A stretch of DNA of 64,000 nt from a virus: the IMG/VR virus record IMGVR_UViG_3300009008_000022, positions 1 through 64,000 of that record, one strand, 5' to 3'. Positions within the stretch are counted from its first letter, which is position 1. Each line of letters begins with the position of its first letter. Below are positions 33,205-41,383 of the stretch, piece after piece. Made by a program: the position numbers and the translations under genes. The notes beneath the pieces were generated by a model, which was given only the letters and a program-made list of their open reading frames with translations, did not search any database and was not told the DNA's origin.

Positions 33205-34056
33205 ATGGCAAAGAAACGTCCGGCGTTTCAGTTCTACCCTGGCGACTGGCGGCGCGATCTGAGCTTGCAAAGCTGCTCGCTCATGGCTCGTGGGCTTTGG
33301 TTTGAGATCATGTGCCTGGCCCATGACGGCAAGCCGTATGGGCACCTGAAAGTCAACGGCCACGCGATCAAGGTGGAACAGCTCGCGCGCATGGTGGGCG
33401 AAGGGCTGGACAACGTGCGCGCCGGCCTGGCCGAGCTGGAGAATGCCGGGGTGTTTTCGCGCGCCGATGATGGAACGATCTACAGCCGGCGCATGGTGCG
33501 GGATGAGAAAACCAGGGAGGCGCGACGGCTGGCCGGCTTGAAGGGCGGCAACCCTGCTTTGCTTAACCAAGGGGATAACCCGCGGGATAAGCAATCCGTA
33601 GCAGATGCAGATGCAAATGCAGAAAGCAAGGGAGGGGGTGCAGGGGGAGGGAAGCCGAAACCCTGGGAGGATGAAGCCTGGCCCGGTCACGCGCTGGTCA
33701 AGCTCTGGTTTGAGGGACACCCGTATTTTGCCGGCAATGGGGGGCGGGTGACAGAGCCCGTGCGAAAGCGCGTGGTCAAGGCGGTGGACGGGCTGCTCCG
33801 GCTAGATGAGCGCGACCCGGAGCAAGTGTTCCTGATGTTTCGCTGGATATTCAGGGATGCGCCGCGCGGAGACTGGCAAGGGTGGGCGGCCGTCATGCGC
33901 AACCCGCAGAAGCTCCGCGAGCTGAGCAAGGACGGGATCAGTCGATATTGGGACGTGATTAAAGACCAGATGGATAACCCGCGGAAGCCGAGCGGGGGCG
34001 GCCGGCGCCACGAGCCGACCATGGAGGAACTGCGCCGTTCCTGGGAGGGTGAATGA
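33205..34056 (+). CDS. phage replication initiator/replisome organiser
   Basis: 283 residues. Residues 1-100 are the conserved N-terminal winged-helix part ('FQFYPGDWRRDLSLQSCSLMARGLWFEIMCLAHDGKPYGHL', 'LARMVGEGLDNVRAGLAELENAGVFSR'). A low-complexity hinge (about 118-152) contains VADADANAES, then a C-terminal helical domain. This is the layout of lambda O/DnaD-like proteins that bind the origin and recruit a helicase loader; the loader gene follows with a 4-nt overlap. In lambda the origin lies inside the O hinge, and here the hinge DNA is repetitive and has a second copy at 55.7 kb. Confidence 0.8.
   Translation: MAKKRPAFQFYPGDWRRDLSLQSCSLMARGLWFEIMCLAHDGKPYGHLKVNGHAIKVEQLARMVGEGLDNVRAGLAELENAGVFSRADDGTIYSRRMVRDEKTREARRLAGLKGGNPALLNQGDNPRDKQSVADADANAESKGGGAGGGKPKPWEDEAWPGHALVKLWFEGHPYFAGNGGRVTEPVRKRVVKAVDGLLRLDERDPEQVFLMFRWIFRDAPRGDWQGWAAVMRNPQKLRELSKDGISRYWDVIKDQMDNPRKPSGGGRRHEPTMEELRRSWEGE
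33558..33651. repeat. repeat copy A (in replication gene), candidate origin
   Basis: Shares with 55724-55820 the start TTTGCTTAACC, a colinear 15-codon spacing to GTAGCAGATGCAGATGCA (24 of 26 bases identical in the core), and GGGGTGCAGGGGG. Contains three GCAGAT/GCAAAT hexamer repeats and a G-run. Confidence 0.6.
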
Positions 34057-34826
34057 GCGACGATAAGCGCATAACGGCAGAGGAAGCGCAGCGCCAGTTA
34101 GACCAAGCCAGGGAGAACGCTGGAGTGTCTAGCGAGCCCGCGCCAATCTCCGAGCTGGTAACGCCGGACAAGGTAGGCCGCGGCCGGCCGCCGGCATTCG
34201 GGGAAGTGGTGCCGGTTTACCGCACGCGCGTTCCCTGGGAAGAAAGCGAGATCAAGCGCGCGGAGCAGAGCGGGGACGGTGACAAGATCCGCGCGGCCAA
34301 ACTGCGCACCATGATCCGCGCGAAGGGCATACCGCCGCGGCTGGCCCGCGCCCTGGTGGACGGCAAGAATGAGCACGGCGAGCCGTTAGACAAGCGCGAA
34401 CAGGACAAGCGCGTGTGGGCAGCTCTGAAAGGCGGGCGCAGTCCGATTGCCCTGTATGGTCCGCCTGGCACCGGCAAGAGCTTAACCGCGGCGCGCGTGG
34501 TGGCTAAGAATCGACGCGCGGTCTGGATTCGTGGCTACGACGTTAGCCGAGCCAAGCGGGAGGAGATCGACGCCTGGCGCGCGGCCGATATGCTGGTGAT
34601 CGATGAGATCGGCCGCGGCGCGGAGTGGGCCGGCCGGGAATCAGAGGAGCTTGTGCACCACCGCTGCGATTACATGCTGCTCACGATCCTGATAACCAAT
34701 TTCGAGCAACCAAGCGGGTGGATCATGCGACGGGCCAGGGCGTATGGGGAGCTGATCGGGTGCGATCACTTCTACTGCCCTGGAGTGACCCCAGCCGACA
34801 GAGGTAAGGGCGAGAGTAAGAAATGA
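34053..34826 (+). CDS. DnaC-like helicase loader (AAA+ ATPase)
   Basis: 257 residues. Walker A GPPGTGKS at 136-143, Walker B MLVIDEIG near 180, and a downstream sensor-type 'MLLTILITNFEQP' are typical of DnaC/DnaI loaders. The N-terminal 100 residues, which should contact the initiator or helicase, are charged and unlike E. coli DnaC. It overlaps the initiator gene by 4 nt and the nuclease gene by 4 nt. No replicative helicase is seen in the window, so it probably loads host DnaB. Confidence 0.85.
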   Translation: MSDDKRITAEEAQRQLDQARENAGVSSEPAPISELVTPDKVGRGRPPAFGEVVPVYRTRVPWEESEIKRAEQSGDGDKIRAAKLRTMIRAKGIPPRLARALVDGKNEHGEPLDKREQDKRVWAALKGGRSPIALYGPPGTGKSLTAARVVAKNRRAVWIRGYDVSRAKREEIDAWRAADMLVIDEIGRGAEWAGRESEELVHHRCDYMLLTILITNFEQPSGWIMRRARAYGELIGCDHFYCPGVTPADRGKGESKK

Positions 34827-35185
34827 GCATTTACACCTACAAGGCGCAGTCAACCAGGGTGGTAGACGGCGATACGATTGATTTTAGGGTGGATCTCGGC
34901 TTTGGGGTTTACATGGCGTTGCGCGTCCGCCTCCGCGGCGTTGACACGCCAGAGCTGCGCAGCCGCAACGCCGCGGAGCGCGCCCACGCGCAAGAGGCCG
35001 CCGCCCTGGTGCGCGCCGAGCTGGACAGCCGGCCGGACGTGACGCTGAAAACCTACAAGGACCGCACCGGCAAATACGGCCGCTATCTGGCGGACGTGAT
35101 CTTCAGCAACGGTGACAGCCTGGTAGAGATGCTGATCGCAGAGGGCATGGAAAAACGCGACGTTTACCCGGAGCCCGCGGAGTGA
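34823..35185 (+). CDS. staphylococcal-nuclease-like (TNase) endonuclease
   Basis: 120 residues, a minimal SNase domain without signal peptide, so it acts in the cytoplasm. Key residues are in place: VVDGDT (D15, D17), the RLRGVDTPE motif (R38, D41, E44) and the DRTGKYGRYLA motif with R87. The domain may degrade host DNA or trim phage intermediates. It overlaps the loader gene by 4 nt and is the last rightward gene before the reverse gene. Confidence 0.85.
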   Translation: MSIYTYKAQSTRVVDGDTIDFRVDLGFGVYMALRVRLRGVDTPELRSRNAAERAHAQEAAALVRAELDSRPDVTLKTYKDRTGKYGRYLADVIFSNGDSLVEMLIAEGMEKRDVYPEPAE

Positions 35186-35187
35186 GT

Positions 35188-35988
35188 TTACTTGAGGTTG
35201 AGCCCCACGGCGGAAAGCCAGGTGCCGGCATGGGTCTGGACCTGGCCGCTGGCCTGATCGGGACACCGGAAGTTGATCTCCAGCGTGTCACCGTTCGATA
35301 CATAAATCGCCCGCTGCATCATGTAGGTTTCCGCCGAGCCGGCCAGCCTCATGCGCGAGAACAGATCCGGCGCAGCTCCGTTGTGAGAGATACCCATCTG
35401 GTAGTTATTTACCTGGCTGGACCCGCCGAAAAAGTGGACCGTGATCAGCGCCCAGCACGGATCTGTGCCCTGGTAGGTCAGCGTTGCGTTTTTGGTTCCG
35501 CCATGCGTGAACAGATCGCTATCCACCGCGGTGCAAACCAGGCTGCCGGAGTCGTCAAGGGCGTACCAAGTGTTTTGGGTGGTCAGGGTCAGCGACCCGT
35601 CCGTTGTGACCTGGAACGCGCCGGAGACAACCTCTTGAGCCTTGTCAATGCGCAGGAACAGATCGGTGGCGTTGAAAGCAATCCCCACCCGTTGCTGGTT
35701 TGCTGGCGCGGTGGTAGTCAGCGCGCCGGACGTGCCCAGGAAATAGTTGTCGTCAAAGGTCATGCCCGTGGAGAAACCCTCAAACAGCCCACGGGTCTGG
35801 ACCCTGCACGTTGTGGAGTCGATCACCTCGCAGACCAGGCCAAAAACCCGGTGTCCGCTGCCGGCGCTGGCCGGCGCCACCTTGCCCGCCGCCACGAGGT
35901 AAACGGCGTCCTTAACCGCAACGGCGTCGGTGTCGTTCGTGCATTGATCGATGCAAAAGCTGTTGAGCTGCTTTCTCGTGATAGCCAT
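35188..35988 (-). CDS. reverse-oriented virion-type protein (decoration/fibre-like)
   Basis: 266 residues from the ATG at 35988; a TTG further upstream would add 11 residues. Residues ~20-100 (AVAVKDAVYLVAAGKVAPASAGSGHRVFGLVCEV...TGMTFDDNYFLGTSGALTTTAP) resemble the beta-barrel of decoration or fibre-base proteins. Residues 130-266 are beta-sandwich-like (TLTYQGTDPCWALITVHFFGG, TLEINFRCPDQ). It is the only leftward gene in the replication block, and its stop lies 2 nt after the nuclease stop, so it looks like an inserted moron. No strong SD or clear promoter. Confidence 0.7.
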   Translation of the reverse strand: MAITRKQLNSFCIDQCTNDTDAVAVKDAVYLVAAGKVAPASAGSGHRVFGLVCEVIDSTTCRVQTRGLFEGFSTGMTFDDNYFLGTSGALTTTAPANQQRVGIAFNATDLFLRIDKAQEVVSGAFQVTTDGSLTLTTQNTWYALDDSGSLVCTAVDSDLFTHGGTKNATLTYQGTDPCWALITVHFFGGSSQVNNYQMGISHNGAAPDLFSRMRLAGSAETYMMQRAIYVSNGDTLEINFRCPDQASGQVQTHAGTWLSAVGLNLK

Positions 35989-36005
35989 GGGCGGAATTGT
36001 ACCAG

Positions 36006-36341
36006 ATGAGGCGAGCTGCAAAAGTGGACGGGAACCAGTCGCAGATCGTGGCCGATCTCCGGCGGTGCTACCTGTCGGTGTGGCCCACGCACCAGTTAGG
36101 GAAGGGGTTTCCTGATATTGCGGTGGGCTACCAGGGCCGCAACTACCTGTTTGAGATCAAAGACCCTGCCCAGGAGCCAGCTCGACGCCGGCTTACCGAG
36201 GATGAGGCCGATTGGCACCTTGCATGGAGAGGCCAGGTGCACGTCATTGAAACGTCGCGGGACGCCATGATTATCCTGGGCATGGTGAAGGGTACGCCGG
36301 ACGATTTAGCCCGGATCAAATCGCAGCAAATTAAATCTTGA
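36006..36341 (+). CDS. VRR-NUC/PD-(D/E)XK small nuclease
   Basis: 111 residues from the ATG at 36006. The motif GFPDIAVGYQGRNYLFEIKDP gives D37, E50 and K52, the PD-(D/E)XK active site as in VRR-NUC and phage Holliday-junction-resolvase-like enzymes. The divergent gene starts only 17 bp away, so promoters for either must lie within the other gene. It precedes the RecT module. Confidence 0.8.
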   Translation: MRRAAKVDGNQSQIVADLRRCYLSVWPTHQLGKGFPDIAVGYQGRNYLFEIKDPAQEPARRRLTEDEADWHLAWRGQVHVIETSRDAMIILGMVKGTPDDLARIKSQQIKS

Positions 36342-36367
36342 CGCTGCAATATGCTGTGAACTATAAC
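36338..36367 (+). promoter_or_regulatory. sigma70 promoter of recombination operon
   Basis: TTGACG (36338-36343), 18-nt spacer, TATAAC (36362-36367). The spacer region 36343-36359 reads GCTGCAATATGCTGTGA, identical in 13 of 17 positions to the spacer of the promoter at 26.7 kb. Confidence 0.75.
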
Positions 36368-36398
36368 CAACGGTATGTCAAAGCCATGGGAGGGCATG

Positions 36399-37292
36399 AT
36401 GCCACCGAGGAAAAGCGCGAAGAAGGCTGTAAGCCAGGAGCTTGCGCCGCGAGAGAATCAGCAGCTTTCACAAGAACAGCGCGGTGGTTCTGCCGCGTTT
36501 ATGTCCATTCTTTCCAAGCACAAGGGGAAGATCGCAGAGGCCGCCGGCAAGTCCATGGACACCGACCGGTTGATCAAGATCGCCATGATGGCGAGCAGCC
36601 GTAACCCGCAGCTCTTGCAATGCACGCCGCTGTCCATGCTGGCCGCGGTGATCGACGCGGCGTTTCTCCAGCTTGAGCCGGTCGGCGCCCTGGCCCACGC
36701 CTACCTCGTGCCGTACCGCAATCGCAAGGCGGGAGGCTGGGAGGTACAGCTCCAGATCGGCTACAAGGGCATGATGGCCCTGGCGGTGCGGGCCGGCATT
36801 CGTACCGTGATCGCGGAGGTGATCCGTGAGGGCGAAGTGCTGGAGTACCAGATCGGCAGCGGCGCCGATGATCACTTCAAGCACGTTCCCGGCATGTACG
36901 ACAGCAACCCGCCGCCCATCATCGGCGCCTGGGCAAAGGCAATCTGGCCGGACGGAACCACTTTGCTGCGCGTGATCGACCTGGCCGAGATCAACAAGGC
37001 CAAGCAGAACAGCCAGAGCGGGCGCAAGGGTTTTGGCCCGTGGAAAGACCACTACGAGGCCATGGTGCGCAAGACCGCGGTGCGCCGCCTGTGCACGTTC
37101 CTTCCGCAAACCACCCTGGCAGCCCAGGCCGCTTCAATCGAGGAGTCCCAGGAGCAGTACGGCCGTGACCACGCCTCTTTCTCCGACCTGATCGGTGACG
37201 GCAGCAGCGTGATGGACATGGAGCCGGAGCCGGAGCCTGGCACCGATGGCGGTGAGCCGCCGCGGGAGCGCGAGCCTGGGGAGGATGGTTAG
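36399..37292 (+). CDS. recT: RecT-family single-strand annealing protein
   Basis: 297 residues from the ATG at 36399, 5 nt behind GGAGG; an upstream ATG at 36375 has no SD and would lie at the transcript start. RecT features: 'RLIKIAMMASSRNPQLLQCTPLSMLAAVIDAAFLQLEP', 'AYLVPYRN...VQLQIGYKGMMALAVRAG', 'GFGPWKDHYEAMVRKTAVRRL'. The C-terminal 40 residues are acidic low complexity. It anneals ssDNA during recombination and repair, together with the exonuclease encoded two genes later. Confidence 0.92.
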   Translation: MPPRKSAKKAVSQELAPRENQQLSQEQRGGSAAFMSILSKHKGKIAEAAGKSMDTDRLIKIAMMASSRNPQLLQCTPLSMLAAVIDAAFLQLEPVGALAHAYLVPYRNRKAGGWEVQLQIGYKGMMALAVRAGIRTVIAEVIREGEVLEYQIGSGADDHFKHVPGMYDSNPPPIIGAWAKAIWPDGTTLLRVIDLAEINKAKQNSQSGRKGFGPWKDHYEAMVRKTAVRRLCTFLPQTTLAAQAASIEESQEQYGRDHASFSDLIGDGSSVMDMEPEPEPGTDGGEPPREREPGEDG

Positions 37293-37294
37293 CC

Positions 37295-37552
37295 ATGGCA
37301 ACGCTGATACAGGTGGACGGCGTGCGGGTTGACGTGCTGGGGGAGGGCGAAAACGGCGCGCTAACCAATGAGCAAATCCAGGGGTTGATCGGCGGCTACT
37401 ACGCCCACACCTACTTGGACGCGAATCGGCTGGCGCTCTATGACGAGGAAGGCAACTTGAAAAAGCTGCCGGTCAACATGGCTGCATCGGAGATCGTTGG
37501 GTATCAGGTGGTTGGCCCGGTGCTGCTCGTTTCAATCAAGGAGATGCGCTGA
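37295..37552 (+). CDS. small protein between RecT and exonuclease
   Basis: 85 residues with a pattern 'LTNEQIQGLIGGYY...NRLALYDEEGNLKKLPVNMAASEIVG...VVGPVLLV', which I know from small phage proteins of the DUF3846-like type (predicted RNA- or nucleotide-related fold, function unknown). It starts 3 nt after recT and abuts the exonuclease start, so it is co-translated with the recombination pair. Confidence 0.7.
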   Translation: MATLIQVDGVRVDVLGEGENGALTNEQIQGLIGGYYAHTYLDANRLALYDEEGNLKKLPVNMAASEIVGYQVVGPVLLVSIKEMR

Positions 37553-38224
37553 ATGCCTGCCATTGTCTACATGAACGAGGCAGGGGAGCGCGTGCCGAGC
37601 GTTACCACGGTGCTGTCGGGCAACCTGGCTTGGAACAAGCGCCAGCTCATGATCTGGGCAAACAAGCTGGGCTTGAGCGGTCAAGACCTGTGGAGCGACG
37701 ACAAGACCGAGGCCACGGTGGGCACCGTCGCGCACGCCTACGTTACCGATGATGCGGCCGGTGATCCGCTGGACGTGGATCACATCACGCAAGGCAACTG
37801 GCCGGCGCTGAGCGAGGAACAGCTCGCCAAGGTGCGGTACTGCTGCAAGGCGTGGTTGCTCTGGAAGGAAATGCACGGGTTTGAAACCGTGGCCGATGAG
37901 TGCTCGCTGGTCAGCGAAACACACCAGTTTGGCGGCACGCTGGACCTTGCCATGGTGCAGGGGCGCCGGATGATCTGCGACCTGAAAACCGGCAAGGGCG
38001 TCTACCGGGACATGCTGCTCCAAATCGCAGCTTACGGAATGCTGTGGAACGAAACCCACCCCAATGAGCCCGTCGAGGGGTACGCGCTGCTGCTGCTGGG
38101 CAAGTACGACGGCGCGTTTCACTACCACGTTTGGCCGGAGCTGGAGCTGGAAAAGCTCGCGTTCATTCATTGCCTGGAGCTTCACAAGATCCATCAAACG
38201 ATCAAGCAACAGAGGGGAATCTAA
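37553..38224 (+). CDS. RecB/Cas4-like PD-(D/E)XK exonuclease
   Basis: 223 residues. Motifs in order: GTVAH with H61, FGGTLDLA with D131, DLKTGKG with D143/K145, and QIAAY (Q157, Y161). This is the RecB-type nuclease set used by phage exonucleases (RecE- and lambda-Exo-like role) that resect ends for RecT. No Cas4 iron-sulphur cysteine array is visible. Its stop overlaps the methyltransferase start. Confidence 0.88.
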   Translation: MPAIVYMNEAGERVPSVTTVLSGNLAWNKRQLMIWANKLGLSGQDLWSDDKTEATVGTVAHAYVTDDAAGDPLDVDHITQGNWPALSEEQLAKVRYCCKAWLLWKEMHGFETVADECSLVSETHQFGGTLDLAMVQGRRMICDLKTGKGVYRDMLLQIAAYGMLWNETHPNEPVEGYALLLLGKYDGAFHYHVWPELELEKLAFIHCLELHKIHQTIKQQRGI

Positions 38225-38880
38225 TGTCAGACCGCGAGTGCTTTTGCTTGAAACACCCGCCGATGCCTGGCCTGGCGAAGAATCACGACTTTTACCGCAC
38301 GCCGCAGGAAACCACGACGCTGTTGATCGACGGTAGCCCACCGGACCCTGCCAGCCTGCTAATCGAGCCGAGCGCGGGAGAGGGCCATATTTGCCGCGCG
38401 CTGGAGTGGCACGGCTACGTCGTCAGCCTGGCGGTGGAGCTGCGAGCGGAGGAGCGGGAACGGCTGGAGCAAGACGCGGTGACGGTGATCATTGGCGACT
38501 GGCTCAACCTCGTGCGCCAGGATTCGTTTCGCGACGATCTTCAAGTGCAAATGACGGACGCCGGGATCTCTATCGTGGGCAACCCGCCGTGGTCCTTGGC
38601 TTGCCAGTTTATCCAGGCGTGCCTGTCGCTTAACCCGGATTATTTAGCCCTGCTGTTGCCCTGGCAGCTCCCCGCCAGGCCGCCGAGCAAAAAGACCCGC
38701 GCCGCGGAGCGTGACGCCTGGGAGGTGGTGTTCTCAGGGCACCAGCCCACCGGGCTGCATCCGGTGCCCAGGCCGAGCTTCACCATGGACGGCAAGTCGG
38801 GCGTGAGTGAGTGCGGGTGGTTCGTTTGGCAGAAGGGCCAGAGCCGGGTCAACCTGCAACCTTGGATGGAGGGCAAGTAG
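38224..38880 (+). CDS. N6-adenine DNA methyltransferase
   Basis: 218 residues from the ATG overlapping the exonuclease stop. It has the SAM motif LIEPSAGEGHICRAL (47-60) and the catalytic NPPW (120-123) of N6-adenine methyltransferases; a small C-terminal part lacks a clear target-recognition domain. The N-terminal 'KNHDFYRTPQETTTLLI' is a common opening of phage Dam-like enzymes. It may protect phage DNA or regulate it; target sequence not deducible here. Confidence 0.85.
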   Translation: MSDRECFCLKHPPMPGLAKNHDFYRTPQETTTLLIDGSPPDPASLLIEPSAGEGHICRALEWHGYVVSLAVELRAEERERLEQDAVTVIIGDWLNLVRQDSFRDDLQVQMTDAGISIVGNPPWSLACQFIQACLSLNPDYLALLLPWQLPARPPSKKTRAAERDAWEVVFSGHQPTGLHPVPRPSFTMDGKSGVSECGWFVWQKGQSRVNLQPWMEGK

Positions 38881-38882
38881 CC

Positions 38883-39431
38883 ATGCCGGAGCAGATGAGC
38901 TTTTTTGACCAGCCGCCGGCCCGTGACACGCTGCAAGAGGCGCGGGACAAGGTGCGCGACGGGCTAGAGGACGGTGTTGAATGCCCGTGCTGTAAGCAGC
39001 TCTGCAAGCTGTACGCGCGGAACATGAACAGCGCAAGGGCCAGGGCGCTGATCTGGCTGGTAAACAAGCATGAGCTGGCCCTGTTGAGGCGATCTCCGCA
39101 TTCAATCGCCCATGGTCAGACGTGTTGGACGCATATCAGGACCGAGGCGCCGAAATGGCTAATCGCCCTGGGCGGCGAGTTTGCGAAGCTGCGCTATTGG
39201 GGATTCATCACCGAACGGCCCAACGACGACAAGCGCAAGCGCACGTCCGGCTACTGGAAGCCAACGCAGGCCGGCCGGGACTTTGCGCACGGCCGCGCCA
39301 TGGCAATCAAAACCTTCTACGTTTTCGACGGGGAGGTACAGCGCGCCTCGACTGAGCTAATCAGCGTGCGCGCCGCCCTGGGCGAGCAGTTTGACTACCA
39401 GGAGCTAATGAATGGCAAAGACAGCGTATAG
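38883..39431 (+). CDS. conserved phage protein with CPCC motif
   Basis: 182 residues from MPEQMSFFDQ. The opening MSFFDQPP resembles clamp-binding-type peptides (QxSLF-like), followed by 'VECPCCKQLCKLYARNMNSARARALIWLVN' and a winged-helix-like region (ALGGEFAKLRYWGFITERPNDD...SGYWKPTQAGRDFA). The family is frequent in phages near recombination genes; function unknown. A link to the sliding clamp encoded at 44.3 kb is speculative. Confidence 0.7.
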   Translation: MPEQMSFFDQPPARDTLQEARDKVRDGLEDGVECPCCKQLCKLYARNMNSARARALIWLVNKHELALLRRSPHSIAHGQTCWTHIRTEAPKWLIALGGEFAKLRYWGFITERPNDDKRKRTSGYWKPTQAGRDFAHGRAMAIKTFYVFDGEVQRASTELISVRAALGEQFDYQELMNGKDSV

Positions 39432-39627
39432 CGGCGACCTGGACGCGCTTGCTTGCGCGTGCGGACAACCGGACTGCCCAGAACAGGTGTACTTTCACAG
39501 CCGGTGCCACCCCAAGGCGCCAACGTGGGCGCGGTACGACAAAAAGACGCGGACCATCACCATCGAATGCAGCGTGTGCAAGCAGGAGTTGATCGTCGCG
39601 TCGGTGGCGGTCAGCCGTGAGAACTAG
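39412..39627 (+). CDS. small zinc-type protein
   Basis: 71 residues. Cysteine/histidine-rich: CACGQPDC, then H...CHP, then ECSVCKQE near the end, so one or two zinc sites with a short beta hairpin between them (TITIECSVCK). It overlaps the previous gene by 20 nt. Function unknown. Confidence 0.7.
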   Translation: MAKTAYSGDLDALACACGQPDCPEQVYFHSRCHPKAPTWARYDKKTRTITIECSVCKQELIVASVAVSREN

Positions 39628-39654
39628 GGCCACACGGCCAACATGGAGGGCGCC

Positions 39655-41148
39655 ATGGGAAACGATCCACTGACTATCAAGTCGTTAGAAATTTCAAACA
39701 TCAAAGCGGTGCGCCACTTTCGGCTGGTAGGCCGGCCGGGAGTGACCGAGATTGCAGGCGACAACGGTGTGGGCAAGACCACGATCTTGAGCGTGCCGCG
39801 CTGGCTCATGGAGGGCAAAAAAGCCCTGGGCAAAATGCCGATCACGCAGGGCAAGCAGCACGGCGCCGCGCGCATGGACCTGGGCGAGTATGTGATCACT
39901 CTCCAGCTCACCGAGGGCAAGCCGCCGCGGTGGGAGATCCGCAGCGCGGACGGTGGCAAGTACCCGCTGAAAACTACCAAGGGGTTTTTGTCCGCCTGGA
40001 CCTTTGACCCCCTGGCGTTTGCCAACATGCCCGCCAAGGATCAGGAGCGGACCTTTCGCGAGTTTGCCGGCGAGGAGTGGTGCGCGGAGCTGGACCGCTT
40101 GCAGGATGAAATGGAGGCCGCGGTTGCCAAGCGTACCGGCGCGTTCCACGACAAAAAAGCCCTGGGCAACCCGGAAGTGCCGGTCGAGGAAGTTGAGCCG
40201 GTGGACACCGCCGCCCTGGCCGACGAACTGCGCCAGATCGAGGACTGGAACGATTCTCAGGATCAGGTTGATGCGCAGCGCGTGGAGTTGTTTGCCGCCG
40301 CTGAGCAGGCAGAGCGGGAGGCAGAGCGCAAGGTCGAGACTGCCACGCGAGAGGCAGAGCTGAGCGAAGCCCAGGCCGAGGAGTTGGCCGAGACAGCACG
40401 CCTGGAAGTGGGCGACCTGGAGCGGAAGATCCAGAACCTACAAGCCAAGCTCAAGGGCGCTGAGCGCCGGCATGAACAGTCGGTTGACAACCTGGCCGCG
40501 GTGCGTATGCGGTTGCAGGGCGAGGTGCACGCCGCACGCGAGGCCGCCACGGAGGAACTGAGGGAGGCGCGAGATGCCGCCGCCGCCGCGCCGCGCGGAG
40601 CCGAGCGCCGGGATCCCGCGCCGGTGTTGGAGCAGCTTGACCAGGCCGGAGAGGCGCAGCTCCGCTATGTGGAGTATGAGCAGGCGTTGCAGGCGGTGGA
40701 GCGGGCGAACCTGGCCGCACAGCGCCACAAGGCAGCCGACAGCAAGGTCAAGTCGCTCAAGGGCCAGGTGGAAAAGCACTACCAGGGCGCCGATCTGCCC
40801 GTCGAGGGGATTGAACTGCGCGCCGATGGCATTTGGGTTGACGGACTGCCGTTTACCGAGCTGGCGCGAAGCCGGCAGATCCAGGTGAGCCTTGAGGTGG
40901 GCATGGCGCTTAACCCGCGGTTGCGGTGTGTGTTTGTGGACGACGCCGAAGCCCTGGGAGATACCCTGTACCGGGAGATCGAGGCCACCGCGGTGGAGCG
41001 CGGGTATCAGGTGCTCATGGCGACGGTGGGCAAGGGCCACACCGACGACGCGATCATGATCGAGGTGCAAGAGCCCGACGACGACGACGATGAGCTGAGC
41101 CCGGTTGACGTGGCCGGTGATCATGGCGTGATTGAGGTGCCGGAGTGA
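39655..41148 (+). CDS. SMC/Rad50-like ATPase with coiled coil
   Basis: 497 residues from the ATG at 39655 with the leader GGAGGGCGCC. N-terminal ATPase half with Walker A AGDNGVGKTT (35-43). A long charged coiled coil follows (about 195-300, EAERKVETATREAELSEAQAEELAE), then a C-terminal ATPase half with a FTELARSRQIQVSLEVGMALNP signature-like segment and Walker B RCVFVDDAEAL. The layout is that of RecF/Rad50/SbcC-type proteins, shorter than SbcC. No SbcD nuclease gene is adjacent; the neighbouring nucleases could be partners. Confidence 0.85.
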   Translation: MGNDPLTIKSLEISNIKAVRHFRLVGRPGVTEIAGDNGVGKTTILSVPRWLMEGKKALGKMPITQGKQHGAARMDLGEYVITLQLTEGKPPRWEIRSADGGKYPLKTTKGFLSAWTFDPLAFANMPAKDQERTFREFAGEEWCAELDRLQDEMEAAVAKRTGAFHDKKALGNPEVPVEEVEPVDTAALADELRQIEDWNDSQDQVDAQRVELFAAAEQAEREAERKVETATREAELSEAQAEELAETARLEVGDLERKIQNLQAKLKGAERRHEQSVDNLAAVRMRLQGEVHAAREAATEELREARDAAAAAPRGAERRDPAPVLEQLDQAGEAQLRYVEYEQALQAVERANLAAQRHKAADSKVKSLKGQVEKHYQGADLPVEGIELRADGIWVDGLPFTELARSRQIQVSLEVGMALNPRLRCVFVDDAEALGDTLYREIEATAVERGYQVLMATVGKGHTDDAIMIEVQEPDDDDDELSPVDVAGDHGVIEVPE

Positions 41149-41381
41149 GCAACCCCACGGTGCTGGAGATGGTGAAAGCGGCGTTGATAGGCGGCGGTTA
41201 TGACGGCCTGGTAGCATCGGCTGGCGAGTGCGCCTGCATCGTTACCGACCTGGCGCCGTGCGGTGAGATACAGGATAGCTGCATTGCGGGCTACCTGGCG
41301 CCCTGCCCCGATGATTGCCGGGATCATGACTTTCATATCGTGGTTAAAAAACCGATCTATGTGGAAAAGTCGAAGCTGTAG
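41145..41381 (+). CDS. small Cys-rich conserved phage protein
   Basis: 78 residues from a GTG overlapping the ATPase stop (GTGA). The pattern 'V...L...GYDGL....GECAC...DLAPCGE...CIAGY..PC' belongs to a small protein seen in many phages of GC-rich hosts, probably binding zinc or forming a small beta fold. Function unknown. Confidence 0.75.
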   Translation: MSNPTVLEMVKAALIGGGYDGLVASAGECACIVTDLAPCGEIQDSCIAGYLAPCPDDCRDHDFHIVVKKPIYVEKSKL

Positions 41382-41383
41382 CC

